From positions 1 to 13,905 of the forward strand of contig JAWZXG010000115.1 of the NCBI GenBank assembly GCA_037178625.1: a stretch of DNA of 13,905 bases, given 5' to 3'. The stretch's first letter is position 1; each line of letters starts with the position of its first letter. Shown here in pieces: positions 6,628-13,905 of the stretch. This DNA comes from Skeletonema tropicum (lineage: Eukaryota; Bacillariophyta; Thalassiosirophyceae; Thalassiosirales; Thalassiosiraceae). The notes beneath the pieces were generated by a model that did not search any database, had not been told where the DNA came from, and saw only the letters and a list, made by a program, of their open reading frames with translations. Made by a program: the position numbers and the translations under genes.

Positions 6628-8646
6628 ATGGATCCACTCGTCGTCGTGAACCCCATCCCTAATGATGGGGCCATCGGCGGTGTCGATGCTGCTATGATGG
6701 CGGAGATCTCGCAGGTCTTTGACAGGTGAGTCATCATCTAACACATGGAGAATGGCGTCCGTGATTGAGTTACTTTTTGCTTTTGACCGAAACTTATAAA
6801 CCTCTGCTGATACATCTTTCATTGAACTTAGAATCAAAGATCCCAACAGGAAACTTTCGAAGGCAATACCATACAGACATTCCGATCGAAAGTGCTTCGT
6901 TTGTCGAGTGATCACCCCTACCTCTCTGTTGGTCAAATTGCTGCCTGCGAGTTCGCACCTAAACCAGTGCTTATTCCGGTAGTAGAGTTATCTGAGCGCT
7001 TAGGCATCGAAGTGAAATTTAATGGCAAGCCTAAAATTGAATCAGAGAGATTCAACGGACGTCCAAATAGAAGATTCTTCATCATCCGACATGATGTGTA
7101 CCCAACACTTGCCTACGTCTACGAAATCACAGGACAGCGTGACCCAACTCGCGGTTGGTATTCGACGAAGCCCTCATAGGTAGGGGCCCCAAAAGTTACC
7201 TTGATTGCAAAACCTTTCAAGCTCAGAGGGTATTTCTCACAAACTGCCACAACAGCAGATTTTTTTCATCTGGGAAAGAACTCGTCGACCTGATGAAATT
7301 AGATGATCCGACAGATGGATACGATTGGAGGCCGGCCGAAAGCACGACAGTGTCTCGGAAGTCAGGGAGCAGGATATTCTCTTGGGGGGAACCAATGGGT
7401 CCAGCCGTCGATGACATGCTTTTGACCAGAAGACACACTTTACGCATGAAGGAAGCGAATGATGTGAGTAAAAATGTCCAGCTATTTGTGTCTAGATTCG
7501 ATACTTGATCACATGGCTGACTCTTCTTATCTTACTACTAACAAAACAAGGCAAAAGAATGTCGCAGTACTCTGGGGCTCTTGGAACGTTGTCTGCTCGG
7601 TCAGGATCGAACGATCAACGATCAAGCCAAGGTATTAACTAATCTAGCTACGCACGTGCAAGGACAGGATAGAGCTAATAATGCCATCCTACGTGAGCTC
7701 CAAGGAGGCCAAGCTGCGCTGCAACGTATTCAACGCGACCAAGGCATTCAGATTGATCAGAATACGACTAGGATCAATCAAGTGGAAGGTGACGTCTCTG
7801 AAATCAAAAAGAAATTGTGGGGAATCTTAGAGGCAGCAACAGAAGATCCGGAGCCACGCCGTTCCAATGGTTTAGAAACGGCTCCTGACGAAGTAGCAAT
7901 GATGCCTCCTGATGCCGTGGCTGAGGTGGACAACCCGCCACCTCTAGAAGTTCCAGAACCATGCCGTCCCAATATTTTGAACCAGGCTCCTGACGAAGTA
8001 GCCCTAGTGCTTCCTTCACCTGGAGTAGATGGAAGTGTGAGTAGAGAGAATAGTGCATTGTTTGGTAAAAGAGTTGTCGTCAAAGGGGCCTTTGCCAATG
8101 TAGAAGGAGGCATCGATGCAGTGAATGATATGGTAACAAACTTCGGAGGCGATCTGAAATTGAAATTTCTTCAGAGGTATAGTTCGCAATGTGAGTATCT
8201 TTATACAATGGATTGTGTGGTGTATTATCCACTTCTCTAACGTTCAGCGATCAAAACTATTTGTCACCTTCTTGCTTCATGATTACATAGACATCCATAT
8301 TTATGATACTGTCGGTGCGGATAGAAGTGCCACAAATGCCCTCACAAGAGCCCGTCAATTAGACATTCCGTGTTTTACAATTGGCGAACTTGTAAAAGAG
8401 CTGACTATCGATAATGTTCAAGTTCAAGAAGGCCAGCATCATCAAGCACTTATTAATGAGGAAAATGTAGATGACAACGACGTCGGCGTCGAAGAAGACG
8501 ACGTCGAAGACGACGAAGACAACCAAGAAGAACGACAAAGGCTTCAAGACCGGGGATATTGTCCGCGATGTATTGATCATGCGATGGCACAAGAGAATGC
8601 CCAGCCCTATTGGTGGGTTGAAGGATGTCCAAGTTGTGATCGTTAG
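6628..8646 (+). CDS. Coiled-coil, BRCT and zinc-ribbon-like protein (six-exon model)
   Basis: The model starts at ATG 6628 (MDPLVVVNPIPNDG; first ATG after an in-frame TAG). Introns: 6726-6831 (GTGAGT...CTTAG), possibly 6908-6951, 7464-7550 (GTGAGT...ACAAG) and 8191-8290 (GTGAGT...ATAG). The protein is about 550-560 residues: an unrecognised N-terminal half, a coiled coil (about 7600-7820), a two-fold APDEVA repeat (7845-8016), a BRCT domain, a highly acidic linker and a Cys-rich tail. The BRCT domain has LFGKRVVVKGAF, then the Gly-Gly of NFGGDL, then ARQLDIPCFTIGEL after the intron. It resembles the DNA ligase/RFC1-type BRCT fold, which generally binds DNA ends, nicks or phosphopeptides. The tail reads CPRC-x18-CPSC, a likely zinc site. 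A nuclear DNA-damage or chromatin role is inference. The frame changes without an obvious intron between 7143 and 7177. Confidence 0.75.
7464..7550 (+). other. Intron between N-terminal half and coiled coil
   Basis: This 87-bp intron has a GTGAGTAAA donor, a branch-point-like CTAAC (ACTACTAAC at 7533-7541) and an ACAAG acceptor. Removal is phase 0 and joins MKEAND to AKECRSTLGLLERC in an uninterrupted frame. Confidence 0.75.
7845..8016 (+). repeat. Two-copy protein repeat with APDEVA motif in BRCT gene
   Basis: Two consecutive modules align: DPEPRRSNGLETAPDEVAMM and VPEPCRPNILNQAPDEVALV, separated by a Pro-rich linker (PPDAVAEVDNPPPLE). The DNA is also repeated, with GCTCCTGACGAAGTAGC present in both. 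The region lies between the coiled coil and BRCT and is probably a disordered linker or short binding motif. Confidence 0.75.
8191..8290 (+). other. Intron splitting the BRCT domain
   Basis: A 100-bp intron starts at GTGAGTATC and ends at TTACATAG. Removing it joins T|AC into a Tyr codon in phase and gives SSQYIHIYDTVGADRSATNA, the expected BRCT core order. The corresponding intron in unit A is 3063-3162. Unspliced, translation would run from the exon to a TAA at 8238-8240 and lose the second half of the domain. Confidence 0.8.
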
Positions 8647-8796
8647 GGAAGAGACCATACACTTACGACCGTTGTGCCTTGTCGTGGTGTGCCCAAGAGG
8701 ACATTATTTGTCGATGTTTAAGAATCATAGTCATGTGAAATTGTGCTCAAGATATCGCCTTCCAAGCAAAGGAGCCCCTATATACAGTTCATGTAA

Positions 8797-8802
8797 AATA
8801 AA
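8797..8802 (+). terminator. AATAAA polyadenylation-like signal for BRCT gene copy B
   Basis: AATAAA lies about 150 bp downstream of the TAG at 8644-8646, in the same arrangement as in unit A. The stretch 8647-8901 appears to be 3' UTR and convergent intergenic DNA. Confidence 0.5.
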
Positions 8803-8901
8803 TGTTGTGGTGTTCGCATGTAAGCTCATTCGCCTCAGCGCCTCTTGCTGCCACTCTCAATTCGCACGTAGAAATCATCCAAATACGCTGTCCCACGGTA
8901 T

Positions 8902-9575
8902 TTATGCAAAGACACACATTACACGGTTGATTTCAGTAGCATCTTCGTCGGCTACACCCAGTCCCACCAATTCAAAAAGAAAGTTTGCACGACCACTTCA
9001 CCCGGGCTCTCCACCTTCAGCATCACCGGTAACCATCAGCGGAAGTATTCATGCCCAGTTGAGTCAGTATTTTTTTCATCGGAAGGCACCATAACCATGT
9101 GCATTCAAAGAAGCAGCATCTAAGAGCATCCGTACCGATCGACTGATGATTGCAATCAACTACAAGTGCCTGCCCGCCCCCAGATTTCACACGGACGATT
9201 TTCCGTACCTTCTCATTCCCATGTTTGTTCTTGGCTTGTGATGGTGTAACGCCAGCCAGGAAGAGCCATGAGATAACGTTTACGTATTTCAACACTTCCT
9301 CTTCAGCGATTGCTGCCATCCTTCTCTTCGTCTCCATAATCGTCTACAATCCGTTTTCAATCTCAGTTTCAAAGATTGCACCCACCTCGAATGGCTATGA
9401 CACACTACTATTCCGACAATCGGAGACGTAATAAAGCGGCCGCGGCTGATCTACTATCATATCGCCCAATATAGTTTTGCACTCTACTCTTTGTGACAAG
9501 TCTTTCACGATCACTGTGCTCAATCCCCAATTCTTCGATACGAGTAATGATCTCTCTAAGCGCCCGATTCGTCGT
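8902..9575 (-). CDS. Putative multi-exon minus-strand gene, copy C (product unknown)
   Basis: This third copy is essentially identical to copy B, and its frames are preserved. One visible difference among copies is a single base in the first exon, which gives Phe in A and Leu in B and C at one residue. The upstream flank (9576-9690) is AT-rich and leads into the palindromic TGACTC cluster. The mobile-element-like insertion lies beyond that cluster, so this gene keeps its own presumed promoter. Function unknown. Confidence 0.37.
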
Positions 9576-9694
9576 CTATGCATGTATTATTATGATTACG
9601 GCATCGGGTCCATAATATTATCATCATATTATGTATGGAGTTGCGGCTCAGTATTGTATTACATGGTATTATCCGTGCGTGGAAGTGTTTTGTG

Positions 9695-9776
9695 GCGACT
9701 CGTGACTCAACCTGATCACTCGTGACTCAACCTGCAGATGTAGTCACGAGTCGCAACAGGTGTAGTCACGAGTCGC
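9695..9776. promoter_or_regulatory. Nested palindrome of TGACTCG-type sites, copy C (altered)
   Basis: The second left-hand box differs from A and B. It reads CACTCGTGACTCAACCTG, a partial copy of the first box, as though box 1 had been converted onto box 2. This shortens the perfect hairpin arms but keeps the TGACTC core. In this unit the mobile-element-like insertion separates the cluster from the Gln-rich gene by about 1.6 kb, so the two divergent genes no longer share it directly. Confidence 0.55.
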
Positions 9777-9904
9777 AAAAGAACCAGTTTGAATGTGTAC
9801 GACAGAGGACATGATGTATGGCACCGATGAGACGGCTCAAACAGTTATCGCTACCACAAGCTACCATAGCAGTGGGAGTGGCCATTGGCAGGCTCGTTTG
9901 CTTC

Positions 9905-10044
9905 GCACCACCTTTTGTGATTCAAAGTGGGATGGCGTACAGACGAGTCACGCATCATCATCCACCTTCTCATTCTTTTTTTGGAGGGGCAAAATCGACC
10001 TAAACCATGGGATTATTGCCGCAGTAATGATCCTACACACCTCT
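9905..10044. other. Left subterminal region of the insertion, no gene seen
   Basis: This 140-bp stretch has a T run near 9977 and no credible coding frame or repeat matching the array. It is unique to C and presumably the element's left terminal region. Confidence 0.5.
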
Positions 10045-10135
10045 AATTCGCCCCCCATGTGTGCCCCTCTTGATATGTTCCTCTTCACACTCTGTTGAAT
10101 CACATATCCAGAGGGGCACACATGCGGGGCGAATT
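10045..10135. repeat. Long inverted repeat (hairpin) inside the insertion
   Basis: The left arm 10045-10078 pairs with 10102-10135. The arms are 34 bp with two mismatches, separated by 23 bases. Both outer ends carry AATTCGCCCC and its complement. It ends 26 bp before the ORF's first ATG, so it may be a regulatory hairpin of the element or a nested small palindromic element. Confidence 0.85.
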
Positions 10136-10161
10136 CAATAGTGATTTATGGAACCACAAAG

Positions 10162-11316
10162 ATGAGAGCTGCCGGTGGCAACGAGGAAGAAACAGAAGTT
10201 GACTTACAAAATTTGTCCGATGATGACTTACTTAATGAAGTTGATAATTTTGTGGAAGATTCTGACAAAGGCGATATTGAAGAGGTTGAAGATAGCAACG
10301 GGGATGGAGAGGATGGCACAGATGAGAATGATGCGAGTGCTGTGGATGATTCGGCAATGGAAGTTGATGGCACTGGTGCAGAAGGAAGTGTTGACAGTAG
10401 CGGTAGCGGTGAAAACCAGAACAACAGCAACATCAACGCAGCTGTGGCGGAAAGGATTGAACGGCTACAAGCTGAATTGCTGGATCTCAAAGCAACTTTA
10501 AAGGAGCGGCAAGTGCAGCGTGATGCAATTACAAATCGTCTAAAGAAAGCACGCACCTTAAAAGCTCGTGTGAAAGAAAGGTTAACTAGTATGCGTTCCG
10601 AACGCAAGAAGAAGGATGGCATAGAGGCGAAGATGGAGAGAGTTCTCAAAGGGGTCGGCATAGAGATTCAGCGTTACCACGGCGGTAGTTTGACTGGAAA
10701 AGATATTTTGAAAGTAGTTGCAAATGCCAATCACATATTCGACGAGTTTGCGAAGATATTTATAGAGCACAGGCGAGAAGATTGCGTGTTGAAGGACGAC
10801 GAGATTAGACAGTTGTGTGAAGATCACAAGAATGCATTTCTTTTGTGGGACGGTGCCTTTTCACTTGCACGGACTGTCGATCCAACTGCTGCAGATTGTG
10901 CGTTGTACAAGAGATTTATTGATGGGGCTGTATACTACCACATCAAAATCGGCTGCTCCATCACCCCAAAGGTCCACTTGATGCTGAAGCATGCACTGAA
11001 ACAAATGCAAGATTTTGAGGGTGGCTTGGGAGATAAAGTGGAAGATTGGGTAGAGCAGATGCATCAGTCTGGGCATAGATTGCGAGTGCGCTTCCGAACA
11101 GTGAAATCTTTGAAGGTACGAGCAAAAGCAATGTCACGGGCAATCCAGATGCAGTCTCATTCCGGTCTCAATGAGCAAATCAAGGGGGTGCATGAAAGAG
11201 CTTCGACCAAATCTCAATCAAACAATGATGACAGCAAAAGGAAGGAAAGAGTTGAGCGCCGTATCGCGGCTCTCGTTGCATACGAGAGTACAAGAGCAGG
11301 CAGTACAAACGAGTAG
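10162..11316 (+). CDS. Transposon-type protein, C-terminal region family
   Basis: A single uninterrupted frame of 384 codons from ATG 10162. The upstream frame is closed by a TGA at 10096 with no earlier ATG. The N-terminus (residues 5-75) is strongly acidic. Residues 97-152 form a Lys/Arg-rich coiled coil. The C-terminal half contains YHGGSLTGKDI (about 172-182), LLWDGAFS (about 227), TPKVHLMLKHA (about 268) and GGLGDKVEDWVEQMHQSG (about 287-304). This order of YHGG-x-L-x-G, LLWDG, TPK-H and GG-GD-ED-E-HQ motifs matches the C-terminal part of uncharacterised transposon ORFs I know from algae, oomycetes and invertebrates. I see no DDE catalytic triad, so it is probably the tail of a larger element protein or a second element gene. 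The lack of introns contrasts with the host genes. Confidence 0.75.
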   Translation: MRAAGGNEEETEVDLQNLSDDDLLNEVDNFVEDSDKGDIEEVEDSNGDGEDGTDENDASAVDDSAMEVDGTGAEGSVDSSGSGENQNNSNINAAVAERIERLQAELLDLKATLKERQVQRDAITNRLKKARTLKARVKERLTSMRSERKKKDGIEAKMERVLKGVGIEIQRYHGGSLTGKDILKVVANANHIFDEFAKIFIEHRREDCVLKDDEIRQLCEDHKNAFLLWDGAFSLARTVDPTAADCALYKRFIDGAVYYHIKIGCSITPKVHLMLKHALKQMQDFEGGLGDKVEDWVEQMHQSGHRLRVRFRTVKSLKVRAKAMSRAIQMQSHSGLNEQIKGVHERASTKSQSNNDDSKRKERVERRIAALVAYESTRAGSTNE

Positions 11317-11395
11317 GGTACTTGGTGGGGATAGAAGTTCGGTGGAGGTTTTGGTTGGGGGATCTGGCGGGAAAATAGGGATAACCATATTATAG

Positions 11396-11423
11396 GTAGG
11401 AATTCAGTACTTTAAATTCCTAC
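11396..11423. repeat. Short inverted repeat downstream of the element ORF
   Basis: GTAGGAATT (11396-11404) and AATTCCTAC (11415-11423) are perfect 9-bp arms with a 10-base loop, 80 bp after the ORF stop. It could be a subterminal element feature or a transcript 3' hairpin. The rest of 11317-11472 shows no gene. Confidence 0.6.
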
Positions 11424-11509
11424 GTCGACAATGTATGGGCCTTGTCAGATTTCACACACTTGGTGGATGGTGTTCATCCGCTACCTGCGATCAGGGCGGG
11501 CAGTTGTAG

Positions 11510-11567
11510 CGACTCGTTACTCGAGTTCATGACTCACGAGTCCTCAACTCGAGTCATGAGTCACCAC
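11510..11567. promoter_or_regulatory. Expanded TGACTCA/TGAGTCA cluster, copy C
   Basis: C carries about 24 extra bases compared with A and B, which adds a second full site, TGACTCA at 11530-11536, to the existing TGAGTCA at 11557-11563, with an additional CTCGAG between. The cluster lies directly upstream of, and overlaps, the ATG at 11556 that opens the intact Gln-rich gene. The nearby GGGCGGGCAG (GGGCAG in the other copies) is a further copy-specific gain. Confidence 0.5.
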
Positions 11568-13010
11568 AAAGCCCAGTTGTACATATCATGCGACAGGGAA
11601 GTTCTAGAGCACATACGACGGGAGTTGTACCGAGAAGTAATAGTACACTTTGCCTACTGCTTTGCAAATAATAAAGATGGGTGCAGACAATACTTGGCAG
11701 ACAACATCATCATGATATTATTATTTGAATTTGTGCGTAGATACTGAGACAGTAGTGAGACCCCCGATATGCCCGTGATCCGTGGTAGTAGAGTCAGCGC
11801 TGTCGCTGTTATGTGCAAATAGAAAATAGACAATTACACCAGAGACGCGATCGCACTGTGCTCGAAAGCCGCCCTGCACTATGGTGATGTGTTACGGTAT
11901 TTACGTGGCGGGGCTGATTTTCTGTTGGAGTTGATGAATCATTCGGCTGGTGATGGTTCATCATCATCGAGACCGAGGAATCTTCATCGTCATCAGCTGC
12001 ATGCTGCTTCTCTTGGTGATTATTCGGCAGCAGCGTGTCCACCATACCCATCATCATGATCCGTCGGCTCCAGCGGCGATGCGATGTACTACAGCACAAC
12101 ATCAAATGGATAGACTTCGTAGATTACGAACTGAAGCTGATTATTGCGGGCGGCACCAACTTGTTCATGATTCATGATATTGATCCATCACGATTGGTTC
12201 CAAGATTGTTTTTGAGGAAGATTGTTGGGGTAGAGTGGGCCAATATTATATTGCTGTGGAGAATGGAGGCGTGAACAGTAACAACAACAATCATGGGGCA
12301 AATAGTCATCATCATGCTGGTGTGAACAACAATACAATCAAGACAATTTTGGACAGTAGCAGGCCAATGAAGAAAACAACGCACCACATCAGCAGCAGCA
12401 GCAGCAAAAACAACAACAAGATGCCGATTTGCGGGGACTCTTAGAAGGAGCAGCAAAGATCCGGAGCCACGCCGTTCCAAGGTTTCAACAGGCTCCTTAC
12501 GAAGTAGCATTGGTTCGAACTGATTGGTTGAAAACTGACAATAAATACAGGGGCCTCATCAAGCGAAAGAATGGCGTCGGGCAAGTTTATTCCTTCATCG
12601 AGGAACTAGCTGCGTTCAATGTCTATGGGAACTTGAATAACTGTACTGAGGTTAAAAAAGGTGACTGGAGGAGTGCTGATTGGCAGATTGATACATCTGA
12701 TATACCCGAAATGATTCCCAAGTTTTCGAAAGAGAAAACTTGTTTTGCCGATGACGGAGAGACTGTTGGCAGTAGATATTCGAAGGAGTTGGGCTGGGAT
12801 GGAAATACCTTGAAGTATGCCGCCATCTCGGCAGAGAGCGATAAGCTGGACTTTTTGGCCAAGATTCGGAGTTTCTCACCAGGAAGGAATATGATCAGTT
12901 CATACTACTTGCGGAAGAGGCTGACGAGCTTGTTTCGGTTCATTGCTCTGGAAGCGTTTCAAAATACCACACCTATCTATTTCGTCAATGACAAACCTCA
13001 CATTGGATAG
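11556..13010 (+). CDS. Gln-rich multi-exon protein of unknown function, copy C
   Basis: Best-preserved copy. Exon 1 (11556-11732, exactly 59 codons) begins MSHHKAQLYISCDREV. A 90-bp GTGCGT...AATAG intron follows, and exon 2 resumes in phase at 11823 with KIDNYTRDAIALCSKA and stays open to a TGA at 12057-12059. Exon 3 lies in another frame (open 12035-12274, containing FVDYELKLIIAGGTNLF), so an intron boundary exists between about 11950 and 12125 that I cannot fix. A GTAGAG donor at 12230 and a CAGTAG acceptor at 12359 would join it in phase to exon 4, 12360-13010. Exon 4 begins QANEENNAPH, has a Gln run, then APYEVALVRTDW and a roughly 170-residue mixed-charge C-terminus ending TAG. Copy-specific indels in exon 1 and the CAG run are multiples of three, while intron indels are not. 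I recognise no family. Confidence 0.55.
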
Positions 13011-13129
13011 CCTACACCTCCCTCGCAGGGGACGCATCGCCCGATACATGTGACACTCTTGTGGTGTGACTTTTTCTTGAGTGGAACCGATGACATGGAC
13101 AAAAAAAAAGGTGGAAACAACTGCAAAAA

Positions 13130-13182
13130 TGGCAGTAGATATTCGAAGGAGTTGGGCTGGGATGGAAATACCTTGAAGTATG
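13130..13182 (+). repeat. 53-bp duplicate in the intergenic spacer, unit C
   Basis: This is an exact copy of 12767-12819 at the same relative place as in unit B. It was therefore formed before B and C separated, and probably before A lost the region. Confidence 0.85.
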
Positions 13183-13365
13183 TTGTTGGAAGGGTGCTAT
13201 TATTTTAGAGAAGTAGGTAGCTAGATAGCTGCGATGATACCATATCGTATGTACGTACAATATAAGAAGCTCCAACCGAACTCTCCCCTGTCTCTTCGTC
13301 AAAATGTCAAGACGTTCTCTTTGTCATAAATCGTCGAGAAGACGTTTTAGAACAGCGAGGAGGAA

Positions 13366-13905
13366 ATGGATCCACTCGTCGTCGTGAACCCCATCCCTAA
13401 TGATGGGGCCATCGGCGGTGTCGATGCTGCTATGATGGCGGAGATCTCGCAGGTCTTTGACAGGTGAGTCATCATCTAACACATGGAGAATGGCGTCCGT
13501 GATTGAGTTACTTTTTGCTTTTGACCGAAACTTATAAACCTCTGCTGATACATCTTTCATTGAACTTAGAATCAAAGATCCCAACAGGAAACTTTCGAAG
13601 GCAATACCATACAGACATTCCGATCGAAAGTGCTTCGTTTGTCGAGTGATCACCCCTACCTCTCTGTTGGTCAAATTGTTGCCTGCGAGTTCGCACCTAA
13701 ACCAGTGCTTATTCCGGTAGTAGAGTTATCTGAGCGCTTAGGCATCGAAGTGAAATTTAATGGCAAGCCTAAAATTGAATCAGAGAGATTCAACGGACGT
13801 CCAAATAGAAGATTCTTCATCATCCGACATGATGTGTACCCAACACTTGCCTACGTCTACGAAATCACAGGACAGCGTGACCCAACTCGCGGTTGGTATT
13901 CGACG
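13366..13905 (+). CDS. BRCT gene, copy C, 5' part (cut by window end)
   Basis: Exon 1 is 13366-13463, the first intron 13464-13569 (GTGAGT...CTTAG), then the second exon and the frame containing FAPKPVLIPVVELSERLG runs to the end of the window. It is nearly identical to unit B. One visible coding difference is at 13679, which gives Val instead of Ala if that base is exonic, or falls in the optional 44-bp intron. The upstream spacer matches B except for a small change around 13217-13222. The window ends within the region of the unexplained frame change seen in B, and the bases shared so far are the same. Confidence 0.7.

Larger units (their letters stand above)
3647..8774. repeat. Tandem segmental duplication, unit B (full-length form)
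   Basis: This 5,128-bp copy is the only one in the window that is complete and carries no large insertion or deletion. It contains the minus-strand gene, the palindromic promoter cluster, the damaged Gln-rich gene and the complete BRCT gene. Its 3' end (8647-8774) and the start of unit C repeat the A/B junction with only a few base changes, for example around 8690-8700 compared with 3562-3572. The near identity indicates recent duplication or ongoing gene conversion. Confidence 0.96.
9905..11472 (+). mobile_element. Mobile-element-like insertion in unit C
   Basis: Units A and B run uninterrupted through TTTGCTTCATCCGC, whereas C is split after the TTC by about 1.57 kb and resumes with TTCATCCGC, which gives a 3-bp TTC duplication (9902-9904 and 11473-11475). 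The ends are weakly inverted: CACCACC near 9906 and, on the other strand at the right end, CACCATCC. One extra G sits between the left TTC and CACCA. A 3-bp target duplication with CAC-type ends recalls CACTA elements, but the match is imperfect. The insert contains a long hairpin and one long ORF, and no complete transposase catalytic region that I can see, so it may be a truncated or non-autonomous element. Confidence 0.75.
8775..13905. repeat. Tandem segmental duplication, unit C (partial, with insertion)
   Basis: The third copy runs off the right edge inside the BRCT gene; position 13905 corresponds to 7167 in unit B. It matches B except for a roughly 1.57-kb insertion at 9905-11472, an expanded TGACTC-site cluster after it, a 4-bp and a 3-bp gain in the Gln-rich gene, a 4-bp loss near 12175, and one fewer CAG triplet. 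In the Gln-rich gene these changes restore an ATG and the better frame, so C may hold the ancestral state or the only functional copy. Confidence 0.95.

Noticed and set aside
6586..6936. 116-codon minus-strand frame over the BRCT gene 5' exons (also 13324-13674).
   Set aside because: It overlaps exon 1, the GTGAGT intron and exon 2 of the plus-strand gene, whose splice signals and downstream frame agree. The antisense frame has no start context or downstream partner exons.
10146..10661. 171-codon minus-strand frame rich in Ser opposite the element ORF.
   Set aside because: It is the antisense shadow of the acidic Asp/Glu-rich N-terminus of the plus-strand ORF.
1..13905. CRISPR array, tRNA, rRNA or phage-type attachment sites.
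   Set aside because: The repeats are kilobase-scale duplications, not short spaced repeats. I saw no tRNA cloverleaf or rRNA-like sequence, and the gene structure is eukaryotic.

Overview
This looks like eukaryotic nuclear DNA. The coding sequence is broken by short GT-AG introns of about 87-130 bp, the proteins carry long Gln, acidic and Ser/Asn runs, AATAAA signals are present, and there is no bacterial-style operon or Shine-Dalgarno layout. A compact stramenopile or diatom-like genome would fit intron size and protein style, but nothing in the sequence fixes the taxon.

The window is almost entirely a tandem array of one segmental duplication. Unit A is 1-3646, unit B is 3647-8774, and unit C runs from 8775 past the window end. 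The copies differ by scattered SNPs and small indels. The window opens in the 3' flank of one unit and closes inside a gene, so the array probably continues on both sides.

The full unit, as in B, holds three genes. (1) A plus-strand multi-exon gene encodes a Gln-rich protein of unknown function. It keeps an ATG and best frame only in C (11556-13010) and looks broken in A and B. (2) A plus-strand multi-exon gene (6628-8646) encodes a coiled-coil, BRCT and C-terminal zinc-ribbon-like protein. A 100-bp intron splits its BRCT domain. (3) A less certain minus-strand multi-exon gene is convergent with gene 2 and divergent from gene 1. Between genes 3 and 1 lies a cluster of palindromic TGACTC/GAGTCA (AP-1/GCN4-like) sites that could serve as a shared promoter.

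Two structural events distinguish the copies. Unit A has a 1,489-bp deletion that removes the 5' half of gene 2 and joins its tail to the region after gene 1. Unit C has a roughly 1.57-kb mobile-element-like insertion (9905-11472). The insertion carries a 34-bp-arm hairpin and a 384-codon ORF resembling the C-terminal part of a widespread uncharacterised transposon protein. Gene 2 contains a repeated APDEVA-type module. The same DNA appears in gene 1 with its core read in another frame, so the two neighbours share a piece of ancestry.
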